Below, piece after piece: positions 16,668-25,025 of a stretch of DNA of 64,000 nt. Below the pieces are notes generated by a model. The model was not told the origin of the DNA, made no database searches, and saw only the letters and a program-made list of their open reading frames with translations. The number at the start of each line of letters is the position of its first letter. Position 1 is the first letter of the stretch. Source of the DNA: Micromonospora humi (GTDB lineage: Bacteria; Actinomycetota; Actinomycetes; Mycobacteriales; Micromonosporaceae); the NCBI RefSeq assembly GCF_900090105.1, contig NZ_FMDM01000003.1, positions 458,029 to 522,028 of the forward strand, in the 5' to 3' direction. The translations under genes were made by a program, and so were the position numbers.

Positions 16668-19367
16668 GTGACAGCTACGACGCCGCGCCTGCTCCTCGTC
16701 GACGGACACTCCCTGGCATACCGGGCCTTCTTCGCCCTGCCGGTGGAAAACTTCTCCACCACCACGGGGCAGCCGACAAACGCCGTCTACGGCTTCACCT
16801 CCATGTTGATCAACGTGCTGCGCGACGAGCAGCCCACCCACATCGTGGTCGCGTTCGACGTCTCCCGCCGCTCCTTCCGCACCGACAAATACGCGGAGTA
16901 CAAGGCCGGCCGCAGCGAGACCCCGACCGACTTCAAGGGCCAGGTGAGCCTGGTCAAGGAGGTCCTGGCCGCATTGCGGGTGCCGGTGGTGGAGAAGGAG
17001 GGCTACGAGGCCGACGACGTCATCGCCACGCTCGCCTGCCAGGCCCGCGACCAGGGCATGGACGTGCTGATCACCACCGGCGACCGGGACGCGTTCCAGC
17101 TCGTCGGCGACCAGGTCACCGTGCTCTACCCGCGCAAGGGCGTCTCCGACCTGGCCCGGATGGACCCGGCGGCGGTCGAGGCGAAGTACGGCGTCACCCC
17201 CGGTCGCTACCGCGACCTGGCCGCGCTGGTCGGCGAGACCAGCGACAACCTGCCGGGCGTCCCCGGCGTCGGCCCGAAGACCGCGGCCAAGTGGATCAAC
17301 CTCTACGAGGGCGTCGAGGGCGTGGTGGCCCGCGCCGACGAGATCAAGGGCAAGGCCGGCGACAGCCTGCGCGAGCGGCTCTCCGACGTGATCCGCAACT
17401 ACGAGATCAACCGCCTGGTCACCGACCTGGAGCTGCCGGTGCGCCCGGAGGACGCCCGCTGGCAGGGCTGGGACCGGGAGGCCGTGCACCAGGTCTTCGA
17501 CACGCTCCAGTTCCGCATCCTGCGCGACCGGCTCTACCAATACCTGGAGGCCGTCGAGCCGGAGGCCGAGGCGGGCTTCGAGCTGGCCGGCGAGGTGCTG
17601 ACCGAGCCGGGTGCGCTCGCCGGCTGGCTGGACACGCACGCTGCGGCGGGCGCGCCGGTCGGGCTGGCCGTCACGCTCGACACCGGCCCCAACCGTCGGC
17701 ACACCGCGACCGTGACCGGGATGGCGCTGGCCACCGCCGGTGGCGCGGCCGCCTGGTTCGACCCGGCCCGGCTGGAGGCCGGTGACGAGGCCGCGCTGGC
17801 CGGCTGGCTGGCCGACGCCGCGCGTCCCAAGGTGCTGCACGACAGCAAGCCGGCTGTGCTGGCGTTCGCCGCGCACGGCTGGGATCTGCAGGGCATCGCC
17901 CGCGACACCCAGATCGCCGCCTACCTGGCCCGCCCCGACCAGCGCTCCTACGACCTCACCGACCTGGCTCTGCGTTACCTGCACCGGGAGCTGCGTGTCG
18001 ACGCGCCGGAGACCGGCCAGCTCACCCTGGACGGCCTCGGCGACGAGGGCGCGGCCGAGCAGAACCTCATGCTCCAGGCCCGGGCCACCCTCGACCTGGC
18101 CGACGCGATCGACGCCGAGCTGTCCCGCGACGGCGAGCAGTCCGCCCGGCTGATGGCCGAGGTGGAGCTGCCGCTGATGCGGGTGCTCGCCGAGATGGAG
18201 CGCACCGGCATCGCCGCCGACACCGACTACCTGTCCGAGCTGGAGGCGCACTTCGCCGCCGAGGTGAAGGCCGCCGCGCAGGGCGCCTACGAGGTGGTCG
18301 GCCGGGAGTTCAACCTGGGCTCGCCCAAGCAGTTGCAGGAGATCCTCTTCACCGAGCTGGGCCTGCCCAAGACCAAGCGGATCAAGACCGGCTACACCAC
18401 CGACGCCGACGCCCTGCAGTGGCTCTACGCGCAGACCGAGCATCCGCTGCTGCACCACCTGCTGCGCCACCGTGACGTGGCCAAGCTCAAGTCGACGGTG
18501 GACGGGCTGCTCAAGTCGGTCTCCGACGACGGCCGGATCCACACCACGTTCAACCAGACCGTGGCGGCGACCGGGCGGCTCTCGTCGACCGAGCCCAACC
18601 TGCAGAACATCCCGATCCGCACCGAGGAGGGGCGGCGGATCCGGCGCGCGTTCGTCGTCGGCGAGGGCTACGAATGCCTGCTCACCGCCGACTACAGCCA
18701 GATCGAGATGCGCATCATGGCGCATCTGTCCGCCGACGAGGCGCTCGTCGAGGCGTTCAACTCGGGGCACGACTTCCACGCCGCGACCGCCTCCTCGGTC
18801 TTCGCCGTCGAGGTCGGTCAGGTGACGGCCGACCAGCGGCGCAAGATCAAGGCGATGAACTACGGCCTGGCCTACGGGCTGAGCGCGTTCGGCCTGTCCC
18901 AGCAGCTCACCATCTCCGCCGAGGAGGCGCGCGGGCTGATGGAGAACTACTTCGCCGGGTTCGGCGGGGTCCGCGACTACCTCCACGAGGTGGTGGCCCG
19001 GGCCCGCCAGGACGGCTACACCTCCACCATCCTCGGCCGCCGCCGCTACCTGCCCGACCTGGTCAGCGACAACCGGCAGCGCCGGGAGATGGCCGAGCGG
19101 ATGGCGCTCAACGCCCCGATCCAGGGCTCGGCGGCCGACATCATCAAGGTCGCCATGCTGCGCGTCGACGCCGCGTTGCGGGCGGCGGGCCTGCGGTCCC
19201 GGATGCTGCTCCAGGTGCACGACGAGCTGGTCTTCGAGGTCGCGCCGGGGGAGCGGGAGGCGCTGGAGGTGTTGGTGCGCAAGGAGATGGGCGAGGCCCA
19301 CCCGCTGTCGGTGCCGATGGAGGTGTCGGTGGGCGAGGGCCGCGACTGGAACAGCGCCGACCACTGA
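16668..19367 (+). CDS. polA: DNA polymerase I
   Basis: The 899-residue repair polymerase removes primers and fills gaps. The N-terminal 5' nuclease domain (residues 1-290) has LLVDGHSLAYRAFFALP, EADDVIATLA and TGDRDAFQLV. The middle domain lacks the DEDD residues of a 3'-5' proofreading exonuclease, as in other actinobacterial PolA. The polymerase domain has motif A LTADYSQIEMRIMAHLS, motif B RRKIKAMNYGLAYG and motif C VHDELVFEV. The GTG at 16668 is preferred over an upstream ATG because the promoter -10 lies 7 nt before it. Damage-inducible control is inferred from that promoter. Confidence 0.96.
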   Translation: MTATTPRLLLVDGHSLAYRAFFALPVENFSTTTGQPTNAVYGFTSMLINVLRDEQPTHIVVAFDVSRRSFRTDKYAEYKAGRSETPTDFKGQVSLVKEVLAALRVPVVEKEGYEADDVIATLACQARDQGMDVLITTGDRDAFQLVGDQVTVLYPRKGVSDLARMDPAAVEAKYGVTPGRYRDLAALVGETSDNLPGVPGVGPKTAAKWINLYEGVEGVVARADEIKGKAGDSLRERLSDVIRNYEINRLVTDLELPVRPEDARWQGWDREAVHQVFDTLQFRILRDRLYQYLEAVEPEAEAGFELAGEVLTEPGALAGWLDTHAAAGAPVGLAVTLDTGPNRRHTATVTGMALATAGGAAAWFDPARLEAGDEAALAGWLADAARPKVLHDSKPAVLAFAAHGWDLQGIARDTQIAAYLARPDQRSYDLTDLALRYLHRELRVDAPETGQLTLDGLGDEGAAEQNLMLQARATLDLADAIDAELSRDGEQSARLMAEVELPLMRVLAEMERTGIAADTDYLSELEAHFAAEVKAAAQGAYEVVGREFNLGSPKQLQEILFTELGLPKTKRIKTGYTTDADALQWLYAQTEHPLLHHLLRHRDVAKLKSTVDGLLKSVSDDGRIHTTFNQTVAATGRLSSTEPNLQNIPIRTEEGRRIRRAFVVGEGYECLLTADYSQIEMRIMAHLSADEALVEAFNSGHDFHAATASSVFAVEVGQVTADQRRKIKAMNYGLAYGLSAFGLSQQLTISAEEARGLMENYFAGFGGVRDYLHEVVARARQDGYTSTILGRRRYLPDLVSDNRQRREMAERMALNAPIQGSAADIIKVAMLRVDAALRAAGLRSRMLLQVHDELVFEVAPGEREALEVLVRKEMGEAHPLSVPMEVSVGEGRDWNSADH

Positions 19368-19380
19368 CCCGACCCGACGC

Positions 19381-20247
19381 TCACATGCCGAGCAGCCCGG
19401 GCATCGCGTTGACCGCGCCGTGCACCACCAGCGGTGGCCACATCCGGCGGTACCGGGACCACAGGTAGCCGAGAAAGAGCCCCTGCACCCCCTGGTTGAC
19501 GGCCACCGAGGCAAGGTCGGTGCCGGGGCGGCCGCTGCCCTGGATGGCGACGTGCCACGCCGCCCAGACCAGCGACGCCAGCACGATCGCCGGCCAGCGG
19601 CCCAGCAGCGACTCCCACCGGGTCTGCAACCAGCGCCGGTAGAAGACCTCCTCGAGCAGCGCGTTCACCGCGAACACCACCAGCACGGTGACGACCAGCT
19701 CGACCGGCGTGACGGTGCGCCCCCAGCCGCTGGCGGGGACCGCCAGCGGGGTCGCGTAGCTGAGCGCCAGCCACACCGCCACCGGCAGCGCCGGCCCCCA
19801 GCGGTGGGCGGCGTCCGGCGGGGCCGGCGCGGGACGCCACCGCGGCGGCCACCGCCGGGCGACCAGGAACACCCCGACCGGTACGCCGAGCAGCAGCACC
19901 AGCTTCACCACGGTGTACGCCGGCTCGCCACCGAGCAGCGGCATGATCGCGGCGAACGCGACGCCGGCCAGCAGCAGCGGCGTCGCCTCCCGCCACGGCG
20001 CGACCGGGTCCGGCCACCGGGGGCCTGTCGCGGGCGGGACCAGCCGGATCAGCGCGATGCCGACCAGGGCGGGGATCCACCGGTGCCACATCGGCACGGT
20101 GTCGGTGTGGTCGGCGCTGTAGCGGATGCCGGTGTTCCCGGTCAGCAGCAGCCAGAGCGCGGCGAGGCCGATGAGCGCCAGGCCGGCCACGAGGACCAGG
20201 CGTCCGGCGCGGGGATGACGGCGGGCGGTGGGGGCGGCGGTCGTCAT
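19381..20247 (-). CDS. CPBP family intramembrane glutamic endopeptidase
   Basis: The 288-residue, multi-spanning membrane protein has the CPBP (Abi/Rce1-like) signatures LLEEVFYRRWLQ (EExxxR), a His in VWAAWHVAI and HGAVN near the C terminus. Such proteases cleave within the membrane or process prenylated or bacteriocin-related substrates. The substrate here is unknown. I chose ATG 20247; GTG 20256 is also possible and neither has a strong ribosome site. It converges on polA with a 13-bp gap. Confidence 0.82.
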   Translation of the reverse strand: MTTAAPTARRHPRAGRLVLVAGLALIGLAALWLLLTGNTGIRYSADHTDTVPMWHRWIPALVGIALIRLVPPATGPRWPDPVAPWREATPLLLAGVAFAAIMPLLGGEPAYTVVKLVLLLGVPVGVFLVARRWPPRWRPAPAPPDAAHRWGPALPVAVWLALSYATPLAVPASGWGRTVTPVELVVTVLVVFAVNALLEEVFYRRWLQTRWESLLGRWPAIVLASLVWAAWHVAIQGSGRPGTDLASVAVNQGVQGLFLGYLWSRYRRMWPPLVVHGAVNAMPGLLGM

Positions 20248-20295
20248 CGCCGGCACGGTACCAACGCGGCGCGACCGGACCGCCTCCGGCGAGGC

Positions 20296-20643
20296 TCAGC
20301 CCTTGAGCGGGTCGTGGCCCCAGTTCATCAACGACCAGCGCCACCTGGTGTCCCGGACGTCGCCGGACGGGCGCTGGGCGAGGTGCCGGTGCACGTACCC
20401 GATCACCTTGCGCATGTGCTTGTAGTCGGCGGCGGTGAGCTGGTCGCGCTTGCGGCGCAGCAGGTCCACGATCTTGCGGCCGGAGTCGTGCCCGACCGAC
20501 TCGCCGCCGGAGGTGCCCGGCTTGTGCCAGCCGACGTGCTTGGACTCGTCGGTCTCCAGCCAGCGGGTCAGCTCGGCCGGCTTCATGTTCACCGCGTCGG
20601 TGAACTCCCGGTACGTCTGCTGCGGGTCCTCACTGCGGCTCAT
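20296..20643 (-). CDS. DUF3140 family protein
   Basis: The 115-residue cytoplasmic protein is highly charged, with conserved-looking motifs KPAELTRWLETDESKHVGWHKPG and DYKHMRKVIGYVHRHLAQRP. It matches the DUF3140 family, which is often encoded beside DUF2945. It starts at ATG 20643 with GGAGG 9 nt upstream and overlaps the upstream DUF2945 gene by 14 bp. Function is unknown. The family is thought to be DNA-binding-like, but nothing in this sequence proves it. Confidence 0.8.
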   Translation of the reverse strand: MSRSEDPQQTYREFTDAVNMKPAELTRWLETDESKHVGWHKPGTSGGESVGHDSGRKIVDLLRRKRDQLTAADYKHMRKVIGYVHRHLAQRPSGDVRDTRWRWSLMNWGHDPLKG

Positions 20644-20848
20644 CGCGCAGCACCTCCGGTCGGTGGGCGACGTCACGCCCGGAGTCGTCGTTGGTGATCC
20701 GGTACTGCGGCTGCTCCGCGGAGGCGTTCACCGGATGCCCGCGGACGTGGGTGCGCTCGGTCAGCTTCTCCTTGACCACGCCGTACGCCCGGCCGCTGTG
20801 GCTGGCCCAGGAGACGTGGTCGCCGGCGCGGAACTCCTTCTCGGCCAT
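20630..20848 (-). CDS. DUF2945 (HVA1/Tudor-like) small protein
   Basis: The 72-residue protein begins FRAGDHVSWASHSGRAYGVVKEKLTERT and contains AEQPQYRITNDDSGRDVAHRPEVL. This is the small SH3/Tudor-like fold of the DUF2945 family, named after a fungal hypervirulence-associated protein. It is the first gene of a two-gene unit with DUF3140. Role unknown. Confidence 0.82.
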   Translation of the reverse strand: MAEKEFRAGDHVSWASHSGRAYGVVKEKLTERTHVRGHPVNASAEQPQYRITNDDSGRDVAHRPEVLRDEPQ

Positions 20849-21015
20849 GCCGCCCGGTTACCCGGCGTCGGGGTCGAGTAACGGGCGGCCGGCGGCTTGG
20901 GCGACCCGCAGGTGTGCGGGGGCGTGGGTCCGGAGCCACAGGCTCAGCAGGAACGAGATGTCTTGGTGGCCCAGGGTGGGGGAGGGCGGTGCCGCACCGG
21001 GCGTGCGACGCGCGC

Positions 21016-21819
21016 TCAGGTCGCCGGCTTCTCGGCGACGAAGATGGCGGTGCCGGGGAAGAGCCGGCCGCGCAGCGGGCTCCACTGGCCCCAGATCCCC
21101 TCGTGCCCGGCCGGCCACTCCGGCTCCACCAGGTCGAGCAGGCGGAAGCCGGCGCCGACCAGTTCCCGGACCCGGTCGCCGAGCGTGCGGTGCTGTTCCA
21201 CGTACGTGGCCACGCCGTGCGCGTCCTGCTCGACGTAGGGGGAGCGGTCGAAGTAGGAGTGCACGGCGGTCAGCCCGCCCTCGCCCGGGTCGTCGAGGAA
21301 GATCCAGCGCATCGGGTGGGTCACCGAGAAGACCCACCGGCCACCGGGGCGCAGCACCCGGGCCACCTCGCGCATCGCCGCCGCGGAGTCGTCCACGAAC
21401 GGGATCGCGCCGAACGCGGTGCAGACCACCTCGAAGGCGGCGTCGGCGAACGGCAGGGCCAGCGCGTCGGCCTGGACCAGCGGCACGCGTACCCCGGTCC
21501 GGTCGGCGGCCTCGGCGGCGTGGCGCAACATGCCGGCGGACAGGTCCAGGGCGACCGGCCGGGCGCCCTCGGCGGCGAGCCAGCGGGCGGCGGCGGCCGC
21601 GCCGGCGCCGAGTTCGAGGACCCGCCGGCCGGTGACGTCGCCGAGCAGCCGGGCGTCGGCCTCGCGCAGACCCTCGGGGCACCAGACGAAGTCGACCTCG
21701 CCGAGGAACGTGCCGTGCTCGGCCTGGTAGGCGTCGGCGTCGGTGTCCCACCAGCCGCGGTTGGCGCGGCGGATCTCGGCGGCGCCGACCGGCCGGCGGG
21801 TCACCCTGTCATCGTCCAC
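21016..21819 (-). CDS. Class I SAM-dependent methyltransferase
   Basis: The 267-residue protein has motif I VLELGAGAAAAARWLAAEG, motif II ALDLSAGMLRHA, post-motif LVQADALALPFADAAFEVVCTAFGAIPFV and motif III VLRPGGRWVFSVTHPMRW. An N-terminal RRANRGWWDTDADAYQAEHG segment is typical of a widespread actinobacterial methyltransferase group of unknown substrate. The GTG start at 21819 is the longest plausible one. Confidence 0.88.
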   Translation of the reverse strand: MDDDRVTRRPVGAAEIRRANRGWWDTDADAYQAEHGTFLGEVDFVWCPEGLREADARLLGDVTGRRVLELGAGAAAAARWLAAEGARPVALDLSAGMLRHAAEAADRTGVRVPLVQADALALPFADAAFEVVCTAFGAIPFVDDSAAAMREVARVLRPGGRWVFSVTHPMRWIFLDDPGEGGLTAVHSYFDRSPYVEQDAHGVATYVEQHRTLGDRVRELVGAGFRLLDLVEPEWPAGHEGIWGQWSPLRGRLFPGTAIFVAEKPAT

Positions 21820-22181
21820 CCGTTCACGCTATGGCCGGCGGGCGTGGACGGTGCGATCGGGTCCGGCGTGTTACGGGTGGGACCGATGTGACGGACGAGA
21901 CAGCAGGGGCCCCTTACCGCGCGAAATCTCCGCTTTCGCAGCCGATGAGCTCGCACGGACCCGGGAGGGCTTGCACGCTGTGGTAATGCAGCGGGTAGGC
22001 TAGACGATGCGCTCGCGGATCGTGTGCCTCGGCAGGGAGCAGGTGCGCGGTCACCGGAGCCACTAATGATCTTCTCGCGTCGATCGTTCGGTGTGCCCGG
22101 CGGCGGATCCGTTGGCGCGGAAGAGTCACCGCGACACCCATGCCCGCTGTGACAACCCATCCGACCGGAGCAACCGCCCAC
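21820..22181 (+). promoter_or_regulatory. rpsA upstream region with candidate promoter at 21971-22001
   Basis: The 362-bp gap before rpsA contains TTGCAC (21971-21976), 19 nt, then TAGGCT (21996-22001), a plausible housekeeping promoter. This would give a leader of about 170 nt, as is common for ribosomal protein S1. No riboswitch or open gene is visible in the gap. Confidence 0.4.
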
Positions 22182-23675
22182 ATGACGAGCAGCATCGAGG
22201 CCACCTCGAGCGCCAACAAGGTCACGCACGACGATCTCGGCTCTGAGGAAGCATTCCTCGCCGCTATCGACGAGACCATCAAGTACTTCAACGACGGCGA
22301 CATTGTCGAAGGCACCGTCGTCAAGGTCGATCGGGACGAGGTCCTGCTCGACATCGGCTACAAGACCGAGGGCGTGATCCCCTCTCGGGAGCTGTCGATC
22401 AAGCACGACGTGGACCCGGCCGAGGTGGTTTCGGTCGGCGACCACATCGAGGCCCTCGTCCTCCAGAAGGAGGACAAGGAGGGTCGGCTGATCCTCTCCA
22501 AGAAGCGGGCGCAGTACGAGCGGGCCTGGGGCACGATCGAGAAGATCAAGGACGAGGACGGCGTCGTCCGCGGCTCGGTCATCGAGGTCGTCAAGGGTGG
22601 TCTCATCCTCGACATCGGCCTGCGCGGCTTCCTGCCCGCGTCGCTGGTCGAGATGCGGCGGGTGCGTGACCTGCAGCCGTACGTCGGCCGCGAGCTCGAG
22701 GCCAAGATCATCGAGCTGGACAAGAACCGCAACAACGTGGTCCTGTCCCGCCGGGCCTGGCTGGAGCAGACGCAGTCCGAGGTGCGCACCGAGTTCCTCA
22801 ACAAGCTGCAGAAGGGCCAGGTCCGCAAGGGCGTCGTCTCGTCGATCGTCAACTTCGGCGCGTTCGTCGACCTGGGTGGCGTGGACGGCCTCGTGCACGT
22901 CTCCGAGCTGTCCTGGAAGCACATCGACCACCCGTCCGAGGTCGTCGAGGTGGGCCAGGAGGTCGAGGTCGAGGTCCTGGACGTCGACCTGGACCGCGAG
23001 CGGGTCTCGCTGTCGCTGAAGGCGACCCAGGAGGACCCGTGGCGTCAGTTCGCCCGCACCCACGCGATCCAGCAGATCGTGCCGGGTAAGGTCACCAAGC
23101 TGGTGCCGTTCGGCGCGTTCGTCCGGGTGGACGACGGCATCGAGGGCCTGGTCCACATCTCCGAGCTGGCCGAGCGCCACGTGGAGATCCCGGAGCAGGT
23201 CGTGCAGGTCGGCTCCGAGGTCATGGTCAAGGTCATCGACATCGACCTGGAGCGTCGCCGGATCTCGCTGTCGCTCAAGCAGGCCAACGAGGGCTTCGTC
23301 GAGGGCGAGGAGCACTTCGACCCGACCCTCTACGGCATGGCTGCCACGTACGACAACGAGGGCAACTACATCTACCCCGAGGGCTTCGACCCGGAGACGG
23401 GCGAGTGGCTCGAGGGCTACGACAAGCAGCGGGAGACCTGGGAGAACCAGTACGCCGAGGCGCGTCAGCGTTGGGAGGCCCACACCAAGCAGGTGCAGAC
23501 CTCCCGCGCCGCCGACGCCGAGGCCGCTGCCAACCCGGCTCCGCCCGCCAGCGCGTCGACCACCTCGACCTCGACCTCGTCGGCCCCGAGCCGTCAGGCC
23601 GAGGAGCCGGCCGGCACGCTGGCCACCGACGAGGCGCTCGCCGCGCTGCGGGAGAAGCTCGCCGGCGGCAAGTGA
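22182..23675 (+). CDS. rpsA: 30S ribosomal protein S1
   Basis: The 497-residue protein helps mRNA bind the small subunit. It has four S1 OB-fold repeats, at about residues 35-105 (GDIVEGTVVKVDRDEVLLDIGYKTEGVIP), 120-190 (VRGSVIEVVKGGLILDIGLRGFLPASLVE), 208-278 (VSSIVNFGAFVDLGGVDGLVHVSELSW) and 293-365 (VTKLVPFGAFVRVDDGIEGLVHISELAE). A low-complexity Thr/Ser/Ala tail follows. Four repeats, rather than the six of E. coli, is usual for actinobacteria. The ATG at 22182 is preferred over 22140 by family length and GGAG upstream. Confidence 0.96.
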   Translation: MTSSIEATSSANKVTHDDLGSEEAFLAAIDETIKYFNDGDIVEGTVVKVDRDEVLLDIGYKTEGVIPSRELSIKHDVDPAEVVSVGDHIEALVLQKEDKEGRLILSKKRAQYERAWGTIEKIKDEDGVVRGSVIEVVKGGLILDIGLRGFLPASLVEMRRVRDLQPYVGRELEAKIIELDKNRNNVVLSRRAWLEQTQSEVRTEFLNKLQKGQVRKGVVSSIVNFGAFVDLGGVDGLVHVSELSWKHIDHPSEVVEVGQEVEVEVLDVDLDRERVSLSLKATQEDPWRQFARTHAIQQIVPGKVTKLVPFGAFVRVDDGIEGLVHISELAERHVEIPEQVVQVGSEVMVKVIDIDLERRRISLSLKQANEGFVEGEEHFDPTLYGMAATYDNEGNYIYPEGFDPETGEWLEGYDKQRETWENQYAEARQRWEAHTKQVQTSRAADAEAAANPAPPASASTTSTSTSSAPSRQAEEPAGTLATDEALAALREKLAGGK

Positions 23676-23725
23676 CCGGTCGCTGACGCCGGTTCCGTCC
23701 GTACGGACGAACCAGCTCTGACCGA

Positions 23726-23776
23726 CGGGCCCCGTCCCCGCGTTCCGCACCAGCGGAGCGCCGGGGGCGGGGCCCG
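23726..23776 (+). terminator. Terminator after rpsA
   Basis: The arms CGGGCCCCGTCCCCG (23726-23740) and CGGGGGCGGGGCCCG (23762-23776) pair with one G-U. The intervening bases form an inner stem (GCGTTCCGC/GCGGAGCGC). This long GC hairpin lies 50 nt after the rpsA stop. Confidence 0.75.
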
Positions 23777-23838
23777 CTGTCGTTCCGGTCCGGCGCGGCC
23801 GGTTTGGCGCGGGCAGGGCGATCGGGTTGACTGTCCGG

Positions 23839-25017
23839 ATGCTGAAGGTGGGGCTGACCGGCGGGATCGGGTCCGGCAAGAGCGCGGTGGCGAGCCGCCT
23901 CGCGGCGCTCGGCGCGGTGGTCGTCGACTCGGACCGGATCGCCCGCGCGGTGGTCGCCCCCGGCACCGAGGGCCTGGCCGAGGTGGTCGCCGCGTTCTCC
24001 GACCGGGTGCTCGGCGACGACGGCGCCCTGGACCGGGCCGCGCTGGGCGCCCTGGTCTTCGGCGACGAGGCGGCGCGCCGCCGGCTGGAGGCGATCACCC
24101 ACCCCCGGGTACGCGCGCGGGCGGCCGAGCTGGTCGCCGCCGCGCCCGCCGACGCGGTGGTGGTCAACGACGTGCCGCTGCTGGTCGAGGTGGGTCTCGC
24201 GCCGACGTACCACCTGGTGCTCGTGGTGCAGACGGCGGTGCCGACCCGGTTGGCGCGGTTGTCGCGCGACCGGGGCATGGACCCGGCGGAGGCCGAGCGG
24301 CGGATCGCCGCGCAGGCCGACGACGCCCGCCGGGAGGCGGCGGCGGACGTGCTGCTCGTCAACGACGGCACGCGGTCGGAGCTGCACGACACGGTGGACG
24401 ACCTCTGGCGGGACCGGCTGCTGCCCTACGAACGCAACGTCCGCGAGCGGCACGCGGTCCGGCCCGACCGCCCGGCGCTCGCCGAGCCCGACCCGACCTG
24501 GCCCGCGCAGTACGCCCGGCTGGCCGCCCGGATCCGGCACGCGGCCGGCGGTGACCTCCGGGTCGACCACGTCGGCTCCACCGCCGTGCCCGGCCTGACC
24601 GCGCCGGACGTCATCGACATCCAACTGACCGTGCCCTCGCTCGCGGAGGCGGACGGCCCACTCGCCGACCGGTTGGCCGAGGCGGGCTTTCCCCGGCTGC
24701 CCGGTGAGTGGTGGGACGCGCCGCGCCGCGTCGACCGCGTGCACTGGGCGAAGCGGGTGCACGCCGGCGCCGACCCGGGCCGGCCGGTGCTCCTGCACCT
24801 GCGGGTCGCCGGCTCGGCCGGCTGGCGCCACGCGTTGCTGATGCGCGACCACCTGCGCGCCGACCCGGCGCTGCGGGCCGCCTACCTGCAGGTCAAGCGC
24901 GACCTGGTGGCCACCGCGCCGGAGAGCGCCGAGCGGGGCACGCTCGCCGACCCCTGGTTCGACGAGGAGCACCTGCGGGCCGAGGAGTGGGCCGCGCAGA
25001 CCGGCTGGCGACCCTGA
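23839..25017 (+). CDS. coaE: Dephospho-CoA kinase fused to a GrpB/UPF0157 domain
   Basis: This 392-residue fusion combines CoaE (residues about 1-200), which performs the last step of coenzyme A synthesis, with a C-terminal GrpB-type nucleotidyltransferase-fold domain. CoaE motifs are the P-loop GLTGGIGSGKS, DSDRIARAVV and NDVPLLVEVGL. The second part has DPTWPAQYARLAARI, VDHVGSTAVPGL and DVIDIQLTV. The same fusion occurs in mycobacteria (Rv1631), where the second domain is reported to help CoaE folding. I start at ATG 23839, the usual CoaE start; an in-frame TTG lies 12 nt upstream. Confidence 0.92.
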   Translation: MLKVGLTGGIGSGKSAVASRLAALGAVVVDSDRIARAVVAPGTEGLAEVVAAFSDRVLGDDGALDRAALGALVFGDEAARRRLEAITHPRVRARAAELVAAAPADAVVVNDVPLLVEVGLAPTYHLVLVVQTAVPTRLARLSRDRGMDPAEAERRIAAQADDARREAAADVLLVNDGTRSELHDTVDDLWRDRLLPYERNVRERHAVRPDRPALAEPDPTWPAQYARLAARIRHAAGGDLRVDHVGSTAVPGLTAPDVIDIQLTVPSLAEADGPLADRLAEAGFPRLPGEWWDAPRRVDRVHWAKRVHAGADPGRPVLLHLRVAGSAGWRHALLMRDHLRADPALRAAYLQVKRDLVATAPESAERGTLADPWFDEEHLRAEEWAAQTGWRP

Positions 25018-25025
25018 CCGGCAGG

